Of a stretch of DNA of 64,000 bases, positions 49,289 to 57,967 are shown piece by piece. Position numbers and translations under genes: made by a program. Positions within the stretch are counted from its first letter, which is position 1, and the number at the start of each line of letters is the position of its first letter. The DNA is taken from NCBI GenBank assembly GCA_964427285.1, contig CAYRTS010000006.1:1-64000 (forward strand), written 5' to 3'. The stretch comes from SPCO01 sp964427285 (lineage in GTDB: Bacteria; Chloroflexota; Limnocylindria; Limnocylindrales; CSP1-4). The notes beneath the pieces were generated by a model. That model saw only the letters and a program-made list of their open reading frames with translations. It ran no database searches and had not been told where the DNA came from.

Positions 49289-50586
49289 TGGCGGAGAACA
49301 CCATGGGCCCGAAGACTGCATCGCTCGTCGAACGTGCCGAGCAGCTCTTTCCGGGTGGCGTCAACAGTCCCGTCCGGGCCTTCCACGCGGTCGGCAGACC
49401 ACCGGTCGTCCTGGCGTCCGGTGACGGACCCTACGTGCGAGATGTCGACGGTCGGCGGTTCATCGACTACATCGGAGCGTGGGGCCCGGCGATCCTCGGC
49501 CACGCCCATCCGAAGGTTCTTGGAGCGATCGTCGCCGCTACCGCGAACGGCCTGGCGCTCGGGGCGACCCATCCACTCGAGGTTGAGCTGGGCGAGGCGA
49601 TCCGGGCCGCCATGCCATCGATCGAGCGACTCCGGTTCACCTCGTCCGGCACCGAGGGGGTGATGAGCGCGCTTCGTCTGGCCCGTGCGTCCACCGGCCG
49701 GGATCTCATCGTGAAGTTCTCGGGCGCATACCACGGTCATTCGGACGGTTTGCTCGTCGAGGCGGGTTCGGGAGTCGCTACCCAGGCGATCGCCGGGAGC
49801 GCCGGCGTCCCCGCCCAGGTCGTCGCCACGACCATCGTGTTGCCGTTCAACGACCTGTCCGCGGTCACCAGCGCATTCGCCGAGTACGCCGGTCGATTGG
49901 CCGCGGTCATCGTGGAGCCAGTCGCGGCCAACACGGGCGTCATCGCGCCAGCGCCTGGATTTCTTGAACACCTGCGCGAGACAACCCGCGCCGACGGGGC
50001 ACTCCTGATCTTCGATGAAGTCATCACAGGATTCCGCCTCGGACCGGGTGGAGCCCAGGCGCGGTTCGGAGTCACACCGGACCTCACGACGCTGGGCAAG
50101 ATCATCGGCGGCGGGATGCCGATCGGCGCTTACGGCGGCCGGGCAGACCTGATGGACAGGATCGCACCGGCCGGTCCCGTCTACCAGGCGGGTACCCTTT
50201 CGGGTCATCCACTGTCGATGACCGCCGGACTGGCCACGCTGGCCGAGTTGACGCCGGATCGTTATCTGGCGCTCGACAGGACCGTATCGGTTCTGGTCGA
50301 AGGGCTGACCGCGGCCGCCCGCGACGCGCCATGCCCCGCGGCGATTGCGCAGGTCGGACCGCTGCTGACGGTCTTCTTCCGGCCGACAACCCCGACCGAT
50401 GCCGCCCAGGCGCTCACCGCGGACCGCTCGGCATATGCCCGCTTCTTCGGGTCCATGCTCGACCAGGGCGTCCTGCTGCCGCCATCCCAGTTCGAGGCGT
50501 GGTTCCCATCGATGGCCCACGGTCCCGCCGAAATCGCACAGACGATCGCGGCCGCACGGGTTGCCTTTAGAGCGTGCGGAACATGA
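49288..50586 (+). CDS. hemL: Glutamate-1-semialdehyde 2,1-aminomutase
   Basis: 432 residues; ATG shares a base with the hemQ stop. PGGVNSPVRAFHAVG start, SSGTEGVMSALRLAR, YHGHSDGLLVEAGSG, VEPVAANTGVI, LLIFDEVITGFRLG and PLP Lys in TLGKIIGGGMPIGAYGG. Converts GSA to 5-aminolevulinate, directly downstream of HemA in the pathway. Confidence 0.96.
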   Translation: MAENTMGPKTASLVERAEQLFPGGVNSPVRAFHAVGRPPVVLASGDGPYVRDVDGRRFIDYIGAWGPAILGHAHPKVLGAIVAATANGLALGATHPLEVELGEAIRAAMPSIERLRFTSSGTEGVMSALRLARASTGRDLIVKFSGAYHGHSDGLLVEAGSGVATQAIAGSAGVPAQVVATTIVLPFNDLSAVTSAFAEYAGRLAAVIVEPVAANTGVIAPAPGFLEHLRETTRADGALLIFDEVITGFRLGPGGAQARFGVTPDLTTLGKIIGGGMPIGAYGGRADLMDRIAPAGPVYQAGTLSGHPLSMTAGLATLAELTPDRYLALDRTVSVLVEGLTAAARDAPCPAAIAQVGPLLTVFFRPTTPTDAAQALTADRSAYARFFGSMLDQGVLLPPSQFEAWFPSMAHGPAEIAQTIAAARVAFRACGT

Positions 50587-51671
50587 ATGACCGATTCGTG
50601 CGAGCCTGCCGCCTGGAGCCGGTCGACGCCACGCCAATCTGGTTCATGCGCCAGGCGGGTCGCTCGTTCGCGGCCTACCGCAAACTCCGCGAGCGGTACG
50701 GGATCCTCGAGCTCGCCAAGACCCCGGACCTGTGTGCCGAGGTCACCCTGATGCCGGTTCGAGACCTCGGGGTGGACGCAGCGGTCATCTTTGCCGACAT
50801 CATGCTGCCGCTCGAGCCCATGGGCGTTGGCCTGCGGATCGAACCGGAAATCGGCCCGATCATCGACCGGCCGATTCGCTCGGCGGAGGATGTGACTGCG
50901 CTGCGACCGTTCGACCCGGCGGAGATCTCGTTCACGCTCGACGCGATCCGCCTGGTGCGGCGCGAGCTCGACGGCGCCGCCGGGGTCATCGGGTTTTCGG
51001 GAGCCCCGTTCACCCTTGCCTGTTATCTGATCGAGGGACGCCCGTCCCGCGACTTTGCGACGGCGAAGGCGTTCATGTACCGCGAGCCGTCGGCCTGGCA
51101 TGACCTGATGGAGCGGTTGTCGGAGATGGTCGTGGCGTATCTCCAGGCACAGGTGGAAGCCGGCGCCGACGTCATACAGCTCTTCGACAGCTGGGTCGGT
51201 GGGCTCGGCCCAGCCGACTACCGCGAGTTCGTCCAGCCACACGTCCGTCGGATCTTCACGGCACTCAACAGCGTGCCCACGATCCATTTCGGGACCGGCA
51301 CGTCCGCCCTGCTCGAACTGCTGGCCGAGGCCGGCGGCGATGTCATCGGGCTCGATCACCGCGTCTCGCTGGCCGACGGCTGGCGACGGGTCGGCCACGA
51401 CCGCGGCGTCCAGGGCAATCTCGATTCCGCTCGCCTGCTGGCCGGCTGGGAGGCGACCCGAACCGGCGCGCTGGCGGTGCTCGACGAGGCTGGCGGGCGA
51501 CCGGGCCACGTGTTCAATCTCGGCCACGGGGTGCTGCCCCAGACCGACACGGATCTCCTCCGCCGGCTTGTGGACCTGGTCCATGAGAAGACGGCCGGGG
51601 ACGGCGCCGGGGCCGGGGACGGGGCCGGGGACGGGCCCGGGCCCGGAATCGCCGGGGAGGCGGGCCCGTGA
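50583..51671 (+). CDS. hemE: Uroporphyrinogen decarboxylase
   Basis: 362 residues from ATG MNDRFVRACR (ATGA overlap with hemL). Signature PIWFMRQAGRSFAAYRKLRE, catalytic Asp in AVIFADIMLPLEPMG, IGFSGAPFTLACYLIEG, FDSWVGGLGPADYREF and a C-terminal NLGHGVLPQTD. Forms coproporphyrinogen III. The last about 25 residues are Gly/Ala/Pro-rich low-complexity sequence running into the ferrochelatase start. Confidence 0.96.
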   Translation: MNDRFVRACRLEPVDATPIWFMRQAGRSFAAYRKLRERYGILELAKTPDLCAEVTLMPVRDLGVDAAVIFADIMLPLEPMGVGLRIEPEIGPIIDRPIRSAEDVTALRPFDPAEISFTLDAIRLVRRELDGAAGVIGFSGAPFTLACYLIEGRPSRDFATAKAFMYREPSAWHDLMERLSEMVVAYLQAQVEAGADVIQLFDSWVGGLGPADYREFVQPHVRRIFTALNSVPTIHFGTGTSALLELLAEAGGDVIGLDHRVSLADGWRRVGHDRGVQGNLDSARLLAGWEATRTGALAVLDEAGGRPGHVFNLGHGVLPQTDTDLLRRLVDLVHEKTAGDGAGAGDGAGDGPGPGIAGEAGP

Positions 51672-52774
51672 CAGCCGCAGGCCGTCCGGGCGTCCTGCTC
51701 ATGAGCTACGGCTCGCCAGCGTCGCTGGATAGAGAGGATGTTCGCGCCTACCTCGCCCGTGTCCGCGCCGGACGCGAGCCGGACCCCGAACTCGTCGACG
51801 AGTTCACCCGGCGCTACCAGGTGATCGGTGGCTCCCCGCTGATCGAGATCACCCGCCGCCAGGCCGGCGCTCTGGCTGCGGTCCTCGGCTGCCCGGTTGA
51901 GGTCGGGATGCGCTTCTCGGAGCCGTCGATCCTGGCTGGGCTGCGAGCGCTCGCCGTCGCCGGCGTGGATCGGGTCGCGGCCATCATTCTCTCGCCGCAG
52001 TATTCGCCGCTGTTGATGAAAGGGTATGCCCGGGCCGTCGAGGAAGCGCAGTTGACGCTCGGCGATGACGTCCCGGAGGTGACTGTGGCCGGCGCCTGGC
52101 ATGAGGACCCAGCCTTCGTTGGAGCTCTCGCGCGGCGCGTCATCGATGCCCTCGCGCAGCTCCCACCCCCGCCTCGAACCCAGACCGCGACTCTCAGCCA
52201 CGAACCCGTGCCGAGCGAGCCCCCGACCCCCGCCTCGAACCAGATCCGTGACTCCGGGTCACGAACCCGTGCCGAGCCAGCCCCCGACCCCCGCCTGACC
52301 CCCGCCTCGAACCCGTGGCGCGCGAGCCCCCGACCCCCGCCTGACTTCGACGAGCGACGGGGCGTCCACGTGCTGATGACGGCACACAGCCTGCCGAGGC
52401 GAGTGGCCGAGCAGGAACCGGAATACCTCGAGCAGCTGCGCACCACCGCGGATGCCGTCGCATCGAAAGCCGGGCTGTCGAGCCTCGATTGGACCTTCTG
52501 CTGGCAGAGCGCCGGTCACGAACCGGGCGAATGGATGAAGCCGGACTTCGCCGACCTCATGCCTGGGATCGCCGCGTCAGGCGGAAGCGCCGTGCTCGTC
52601 GTCCCGGTTCAGTTCCTCGCCGACCACCTGGAGATCCTCTACGACGTTGACGTGGGGGCGCGTGAGCAGGCAGAGCATCACGGACTGACGTTTCGCCGGA
52701 TCGAATCGCTCAACGCCGAACCCGATTTCGTCGAGGCGCTGGCTCATGTCGCCCGCCACACGCTGCGAGCGTAG
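51668..52774 (+). CDS. hemH: Ferrochelatase (coproporphyrin type) with a proline-rich insertion
   Basis: 368 residues from GTG (GTGA overlap with hemE). PGVLLMSYGSP start, YARAVEEA, catalytic His in LMTAHSLPRRV, WTFCWQSAGHEPGEWMKPDF with the second-site Glu, and VVPVQFLADHLEILYDVDV. Residues about 165-225, just before the catalytic His, are a Pro/Thr/Ser/Arg-rich insertion encoded by imperfect DNA repeats and absent from ordinary ferrochelatases. Inserts iron into coproporphyrin III, followed by HemQ. Last gene of the operon. Confidence 0.92.
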   Translation: MTAAGRPGVLLMSYGSPASLDREDVRAYLARVRAGREPDPELVDEFTRRYQVIGGSPLIEITRRQAGALAAVLGCPVEVGMRFSEPSILAGLRALAVAGVDRVAAIILSPQYSPLLMKGYARAVEEAQLTLGDDVPEVTVAGAWHEDPAFVGALARRVIDALAQLPPPPRTQTATLSHEPVPSEPPTPASNQIRDSGSRTRAEPAPDPRLTPASNPWRASPRPPPDFDERRGVHVLMTAHSLPRRVAEQEPEYLEQLRTTADAVASKAGLSSLDWTFCWQSAGHEPGEWMKPDFADLMPGIAASGGSAVLVVPVQFLADHLEILYDVDVGAREQAEHHGLTFRRIESLNAEPDFVEALAHVARHTLRA

Positions 52775-52788
52775 CCCTCGATCCGTCG

Positions 52789-53793
52789 TCAATCCCGCGC
52801 GCTGCGCCGCCGGATCTCCGCGCTGATCGCCGGGACGATCTGGTGCAGATCACCGATCACGGCATAATCGGCGACGCCCATGATCGGCGAGTCCGGGTCG
52901 GTGTTGATGGCCAGGATCCGCTTCGCCGCCTTGCAGCCCACGATGTGCTGGATGGCGCCACTGATGCCGCAGGCCACGTAGAGGTCCGGGGCGATCCGAA
53001 GCCCGGTCTGTCCGACCTGGTCGCTGTGGGGTCGCCAGCCGTTGCTCGTCACGACTCGGGATCCTCCAACCGCACCGCCAAGCAGCCCGGCCAGCTCTTC
53101 GAGGATGCCGAACCCCTCCGCGCTCCCGACCCCACGCCCGCCGCTCACGACGACCTTCGCGTCGGCGAGTGAGATGGCCCCGCCCGTCGGGGCTTCGTGC
53201 CCGGTGACCCGCCCGACGAGATCCCGGTCATCCACGGAAGGTTCGAACCGGACGACCGAAGCCGCCGCAGTGCCCTCAGGGGCTCCCGCTGCCTCTTCGA
53301 CCGCAATCACGTGTGGGGCAACCGTCAGCAGGTGGACATCCGCATCAAGCTCGGCATCCTCGAGCAAGCTGCCGGCCCACCGTTGTCGCGTCAGCCGCCA
53401 CGCGTCACCGGCGTCGCCGACCAAAACGTCCACCACGTTCGCCGCCATTGGGCGTCCGGTCCTCGCCGCGACGTGGGCGAGAACCTCGTTGCCGCGCTCG
53501 CTGCCACCGGCGATCACCGCCACCGGTCCGCGCGCCACCATGAGTTCGACGATCGCGACCGCCCACGCCGCGGGCGCGTACGCGCCCAGTCGGGGGTCCT
53601 CGACCACATGAGCGGTCCGAACGCCCTGCTCACCGAGGCCGGCCCCAACTCGAGCCGCATCAGCTCCGAACAGGATCGCCTCGACCTCGATGGCCGCGGC
53701 CGCGGCCATCGAGCCCGCCAGGACGAGCGCCTCCCTCGAGAGCCGATCGGCCTCGCCGGCGGCATGCTCGACGAAGACCAGGATGCCGCTCAT
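52789..53793 (-). CDS. etfA: Electron transfer flavoprotein alpha subunit
   Basis: 334 residues from ATG MSGILVFVEHAAGEA, preceded by GGAGG. The N-terminal AANH-like domain is followed by the FAD-binding domain: VSGGRGVGSAEGF, SRVVTSNGWRPHSDQVGQTGLRIAPDLYVACGISGAIQHIVG, then INTDPDSPIMGVADYAVIGD. Accepts electrons from the neighbouring flavoprotein dehydrogenase together with EtfB and passes them to the quinone pool. The glycine-rich GISGAIQH loop is intact. Confidence 0.94.
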   Translation of the reverse strand: MSGILVFVEHAAGEADRLSREALVLAGSMAAAAAIEVEAILFGADAARVGAGLGEQGVRTAHVVEDPRLGAYAPAAWAVAIVELMVARGPVAVIAGGSERGNEVLAHVAARTGRPMAANVVDVLVGDAGDAWRLTRQRWAGSLLEDAELDADVHLLTVAPHVIAVEEAAGAPEGTAAASVVRFEPSVDDRDLVGRVTGHEAPTGGAISLADAKVVVSGGRGVGSAEGFGILEELAGLLGGAVGGSRVVTSNGWRPHSDQVGQTGLRIAPDLYVACGISGAIQHIVGCKAAKRILAINTDPDSPIMGVADYAVIGDLHQIVPAISAEIRRRSARD

Positions 53794-53809
53794 GCCACCG
53801 GGCCTCCGC

Positions 53810-54583
53810 TCATGAGGCCAGCACGCCGATCCGCTCGAGCAGATCCACGACCGCCGGCGCCGCCTCCGGCCCACGGCCCAGGATCTCGACCGGCGCACCC
53901 TCCGCCTCCGGAACGCGCAGCCCAAGCTTCACGGGGCCCACTTGCAACCAGGCCGGTGTCATGCGCTCGATCTCCCTGCGCTTCGCCCGAAGCCGACCGG
54001 GCACGGACGGATAGCGCGGCAGGTTGAGCCCTTCCTTCACGGAGACGACCGCGGGCAGCGGGACCTCGCAGGTCTCCCAGCCGCCGCCCGGCGCCTCACG
54101 TCGCGCCACGACCATCCCGTCGCGAACGGTCAGCGACTTGATCCCCGACACGATCGGCCGCCCGAGCGCCACGGCCACCCGAATGCCGACCTGGAAACCG
54201 CCCGTGTCGGCGGCCTCTGTCCCGAATATCAGGAGGTCAAACGGCGCGTGCGAGGCCTCCTGGGCGCGCACGGCTTCGACGATTGCGGCCGCGGTCGCGA
54301 CCGGATCGAATTCGCGCCCGTCGGTCTCGAGCAGGATCGCCCGGTCGATCCCAACCGCCATCGCGTCGCGCAGCTGCTCCTCTGCCGCGACCGGACCGAG
54401 CGCCAAGACGGCGGTCGAGCCACCCTGCGCCTCCACGATCCGGACGGCCTCCTCGACGCCGCACTCCTCGTGCGGGCTAATGGTGAAGCCGAGGTAGCGA
54501 GTGTCGATCTCCTGGCCGTCCGGGGTCAGCGTGATCCGGCCGCCGGTCGCGGGCACGCGTTTGACGCAGACGAGGATTTCCAC
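53810..54583 (-). CDS. etfB: Electron transfer flavoprotein beta subunit
   Basis: 257 residues from GTG (VEILVCVKRVPATGG), chosen because it lies 7 bases after the dehydrogenase stop with GAGGGG upstream. Motifs: ISPHEECGVEEAVRI, VLALGPVAAEEQLRDAMAVGIDRAILL, GTEAADTGGFQVGIRVA and AVVSVKEGLNLPRYPSVPGRLRAKR. Binds AMP and completes the ETF dimer. The operon order dehydrogenase-etfB-etfA is typical of dimethylglycine/sarcosine oxidation loci. Confidence 0.93.
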   Translation of the reverse strand: MEILVCVKRVPATGGRITLTPDGQEIDTRYLGFTISPHEECGVEEAVRIVEAQGGSTAVLALGPVAAEEQLRDAMAVGIDRAILLETDGREFDPVATAAAIVEAVRAQEASHAPFDLLIFGTEAADTGGFQVGIRVAVALGRPIVSGIKSLTVRDGMVVARREAPGGGWETCEVPLPAVVSVKEGLNLPRYPSVPGRLRAKRREIERMTPAWLQVGPVKLGLRVPEAEGAPVEILGRGPEAAPAVVDLLERIGVLAS

Positions 54584-54590
54584 GCGCCCC

Positions 54591-57107
54591 TCAGCTCCGG
54601 ATCCGCGCGTTATCGGGATCAAACAGGGGCGTCGCCCCGGCGACGGCCACCGAGACCGGGTAGCGCTCCCCGAAATACTCGACGAGGAGTCTGGTCCCGG
54701 CGACCGCCTGCTCGGGCGGCAGGTACGACATCAGCAAGTGCTTCCCAAGCGATGGGCCAGAGCCTGCACTCGTGACATAGGAGCGCCGACCCTTGGCATC
54801 GACCAGGGACGCACCGTCGATGGTCAGGATCGGTTCGCGCCCCAGCATGTACCGCTTCACGCCACTCGACGATGTCGGGTCGTCCAGCGTCAGCGTGCAG
54901 AGGGTTGCCACCGGCGGCCTCGATCGCTGCTCGAGGTAGGCATCCTTGCCCACAAACTCGGCGTCCTTGACCGTCGGGCGAGCCATCCCCGCCTCGACCA
55001 GGTTGAAGTCGAGCTCCAGCTCCGCCCCGTGCGCGCGGTACCCCTTCTCCAGGCGCCCGGTGACCGCGTACATGCCGATCCCCGCGGCCACCATCCCGTG
55101 CGCGGCGCCCGCCTCCCAGATCGTGTCCCAGACCCGCAGCCCCTGCTCGATCGGGACGTAGATCTCCCAGCCGAGCTCGCCGACATAGCTGATCCGCGAC
55201 GCCAGCGTGCGAACGCCATTGATGTCGACCGCCTTCGAGGTCAGGAACGGAAACCCGGCGTGGCTGACATCCGCCGACGTCACGCCCGACAGGATGTCGC
55301 GCGCCCGCGGGCCCCACAGCCCGATCGTCGTCCAGCTGCTCGTCGCGTCGAAGAGCTGCGCTGACCCATCCGCTGGCAGGGCATCGGTGAAGATCTTCTT
55401 GTCGCGCATCCCCATTCCGCCGCCGGTCACGACGCGGAACCGGTCGTGGGCGAGCCGCATGACCGTCAGGTCCGCGAGGATCCCACCGGCCTTGTTCAGG
55501 AGCGGCGTGTAAACGGTCCGTCCGGGCGCCACGTCCACCTTCGCCACGCACAGCCGCTCGAGGTAGGCGCACGCGCCCAGCCCGGTCACGTCGAAGATGA
55601 CGAATGCCGACAAGTCGACCATGGCGGCCCGATCGCGCATGGCCAGGTGTTCGGCGTTGATGATCGGCGACGACCAGCGTGCCTCCCACTCGCCGGCCCG
55701 CGGCATCACCCGGTCGCCGTACTCGGCGAGCAATCGCTCGTTGGCGCCATACCAGTACGGACGCTCCCACCCGGCGCCCTCGAAGAAGACGGCACCCAGC
55801 GCCTTCTGCCGCTCATAGGCCGGCGAGACGCGAATGGGCCGATTCGATTCCCACTGCTCCATCGGGTGGACGATCCCGTAGGTCTTGTTGAACCCTTCGG
55901 CGGTCCGCGCCCGGATGTGCTGCTCGGTCTTGTGATGCTCGTAGAAGCGGGCGATATCGGAACCGTGCGGGTCGATCTCGGGCTCGCCCGTCGTCATCCA
56001 TTCGACCACGGTCTTGGCGATCCCCGGCGCCTCCTTGATCCAGATCGCCGCGGCCGACCAGAGGCCCTTGACCTCCGGCGTCTCGCCGATGATCGGGTTG
56101 CCGTCCGGCGTGAGCGACAGCACGCCGTTGATCGCGTGGCGGATACCCACGGTCTCGTCGCCGAGTACTTCGGGGACCAGCTCCAGCGCCTGTTCCATCT
56201 GGAGCTCGAAGTCCTCCTGGGTGAACGGAAGCTCGGTCGGTGACAGCGCGGACGCGGCGATCGAGGGGATGTCGTCGGGGGCAATGTGGATCGTGCGGTG
56301 GGCGTACGAGCCAACCTCCAGGTCTCCGCCGTGCTGTCGCTCGTACATGTTGGTGTCCATGTCGCGAACGATCGGGAACCTGATCTCGCCGACCGTATCG
56401 GCAAAGCGCGGCACAGGCCCGACGCTGATCATCTGGTGGACCGCGGGGGTGAGCGGGATGGACGCCCCGGCCATCCGGGCGATCCGGGGACTCCAGACGC
56501 CGCAGGCAATGACCACGACATCGGCGGCGATGGTTCCCTCGTCCGTCCGGACCCGCCGGATCTTGCCGTTTTCGACGTCCAGGCCGGTGACCTCCACGCC
56601 CGCGGCGGTGGTCAGGGCGCCCATCTCCTGGGCCCGCTCGCGCATGATCGTGCCCGCCCGGAGCGAGTCCACGACGCCGACGCTTGGTGTGTGGAAGCCG
56701 CCGAGGATGACCGTCTCGTCAAGGAACGGGACAAGCGCCTTGATCTGCGCCGGGGTCAGTAGCTCCGATTCGATCCCCCACGACCGCGATGACGCCATCC
56801 GGCGCTGGAGTTCCTGCATCCGCGCCGGCGTTCGGGCAACCTCAATCCCGCCGCTCTGCGTGAAGACCCCCAGTTCCTGGTACTGGCGGACGCTATCGAG
56901 CGTGAACGCCGTCATCTCCTTCGAATGGTCCGTCGGGAAGATGAAGTTCGACGCGTGTCCCGTGGAGCCGCCGGGGTTGGGCAGCGTGCCCTTGTCGATC
57001 AGGACGATGTCGCGCCAGCCGGCCAGCGCGAGGTGGTAGGCCATGCTGTTGCCGACGATCCCGGCGCCGATGACAACGACGCTCGCCCGTTCCGGAAGCG
57101 CGCTCAT
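54591..57107 (-). CDS. Dimethylglycine/sarcosine dehydrogenase-like flavoprotein (DAO + GcvT domains)
   Basis: 838 residues. N-terminal FAD-binding DAO domain: VVVIGAGIVGNSMAYHLALAGW, GGSTGHASNFIFPTDHSKEM, GFHTPSVGVVD, and a FAO_M-like insertion. About residues 430-838 are a GcvT aminomethyltransferase fold: RAAMVDLSAFVIFDVTGLGA, ILADLTVMRLAHDRF, ISYVGELGWEIYVP, GYRAHGAELELD, FVGKDAYLEQ. Oxidatively demethylates N-methylglycines, passing electrons to ETF and formaldehyde units to THF. The ETF genes follow directly. GAGGAGAG precedes the ATG. Confidence 0.9.
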   Translation of the reverse strand: MSALPERASVVVIGAGIVGNSMAYHLALAGWRDIVLIDKGTLPNPGGSTGHASNFIFPTDHSKEMTAFTLDSVRQYQELGVFTQSGGIEVARTPARMQELQRRMASSRSWGIESELLTPAQIKALVPFLDETVILGGFHTPSVGVVDSLRAGTIMRERAQEMGALTTAAGVEVTGLDVENGKIRRVRTDEGTIAADVVVIACGVWSPRIARMAGASIPLTPAVHQMISVGPVPRFADTVGEIRFPIVRDMDTNMYERQHGGDLEVGSYAHRTIHIAPDDIPSIAASALSPTELPFTQEDFELQMEQALELVPEVLGDETVGIRHAINGVLSLTPDGNPIIGETPEVKGLWSAAAIWIKEAPGIAKTVVEWMTTGEPEIDPHGSDIARFYEHHKTEQHIRARTAEGFNKTYGIVHPMEQWESNRPIRVSPAYERQKALGAVFFEGAGWERPYWYGANERLLAEYGDRVMPRAGEWEARWSSPIINAEHLAMRDRAAMVDLSAFVIFDVTGLGACAYLERLCVAKVDVAPGRTVYTPLLNKAGGILADLTVMRLAHDRFRVVTGGGMGMRDKKIFTDALPADGSAQLFDATSSWTTIGLWGPRARDILSGVTSADVSHAGFPFLTSKAVDINGVRTLASRISYVGELGWEIYVPIEQGLRVWDTIWEAGAAHGMVAAGIGMYAVTGRLEKGYRAHGAELELDFNLVEAGMARPTVKDAEFVGKDAYLEQRSRPPVATLCTLTLDDPTSSSGVKRYMLGREPILTIDGASLVDAKGRRSYVTSAGSGPSLGKHLLMSYLPPEQAVAGTRLLVEYFGERYPVSVAVAGATPLFDPDNARIRS

Positions 57108-57240
57108 GCCGAACTTCTCTCCTCTGATAGGCCCTGTGCTGGGCGGGCGAGGTGACGCGGGGGTGTGCGTGGAAATCGTAACGTGCCGGCCGCATCCGGG
57201 AGCAGCCTGCCGGATGTCGCCTTGTTGGTGTTGCGACGCG

Positions 57241-57271
57241 CCTTGACAATTTGACGGACAAGGTATTACAT
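57241..57271 (+). promoter_or_regulatory. Promoter and palindromic site between the dehydrogenase and membrane/transporter genes
   Basis: TTGACA (57243-57248), 17-bp spacer, TTACAT (57266-57271); TATTAC with a 15-bp spacer is an alternative -10. CCTTG...CAAGG (57241-57263) forms an imperfect 23-bp palindrome (about 14 of 23 symmetric positions) over the -35 and spacer, a possible operator. Confidence 0.5.
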
Positions 57272-57313
57272 CGGGTCGCGCTACTACGTGGTGCGATATA
57301 TGGAGGTAGCCGA

Positions 57314-57865
57314 GTGGGCGGGATCGTGATGACAGCGTCGCGCATCGCGTGGCTGGTTACCGGTAGCGCGTGGGCTGCCAGATCACTCCTCGAGTTTGCC
57401 CACCCCGAATACTGGAGCCCGGAAACCACGCTCGACTACATCGCCGTATGGCTGTTCACCGTCTGCTTCTTGTTGCTTGCCCCGACAGTCCTGTTCATCG
57501 GGCGGCTCGCCTCGACAGGTTCGGTCATGGCGGTCGCGGCCGTCGTCGCGATCGGGGCCGCGACAGCCGGCGGCGCGAACGCCATCGAGGACGGGCTCGG
57601 CGTGAAAGCCCTTGGGACCCTCTACGTGATCGGTTCGTTCACCGCGTGGCTTGGGCTGCTGCCACTGGCGGTGCTGTTTCATAGAGCAGGTTTTGCGCGC
57701 CTCTCCGGGCTCATCGTTGCGCTCATGCTCGGCCTCATGCTGGTCAACGCCGCCGGTGGGCTCATCGTCCTCGGTGTTCTCGGCGGTCTCGCCGTTGCTC
57801 CCATGTGGTTTACCCTCAGGCGCCCGGCGCCGAGCCCGACCGTCGTCGACGGCAAGGCGGCCTGA
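57314..57865 (+). CDS. Integral membrane protein of unknown function
   Basis: 183 residues from GTG, chosen by an excellent GGAGGT six bases upstream; longer frames would start before the promoter's transcription start. Five or so hydrophobic helices (IAWLVTGSAWAARSLLEF, YIAVWLFTVCFLLLAPTVLFIGRLA, VMAVAAVVAIGAATAGGANAI, LGTLYVIGSFTAWLGLLPLAVLF, LIVALMLGLMLVNAAGGLIVLGVLGGLAVA). No family recognised. Lies between the dehydrogenase and the betaine-type transporter and may share its promoter. Confidence 0.75.
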   Translation: MGGIVMTASRIAWLVTGSAWAARSLLEFAHPEYWSPETTLDYIAVWLFTVCFLLLAPTVLFIGRLASTGSVMAVAAVVAIGAATAGGANAIEDGLGVKALGTLYVIGSFTAWLGLLPLAVLFHRAGFARLSGLIVALMLGLMLVNAAGGLIVLGVLGGLAVAPMWFTLRRPAPSPTVVDGKAA

Positions 57866-57967
57866 ACATAGCGGGGCTTGGCCTGAGCGGTCCGGACGAG
57901 TACCGTGGCGCGGAGCACGTCTGGCACGGCCAGGCGCCACGTCACGCTGGCTGGTTGGGAGGGTAAG

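Noticed and set aside
57251..57313. Earlier ATG for the membrane protein at 57.3 kb
   Set aside because: It would place the start before the predicted transcription start; the later GTG has GGAGGT six bases upstream.
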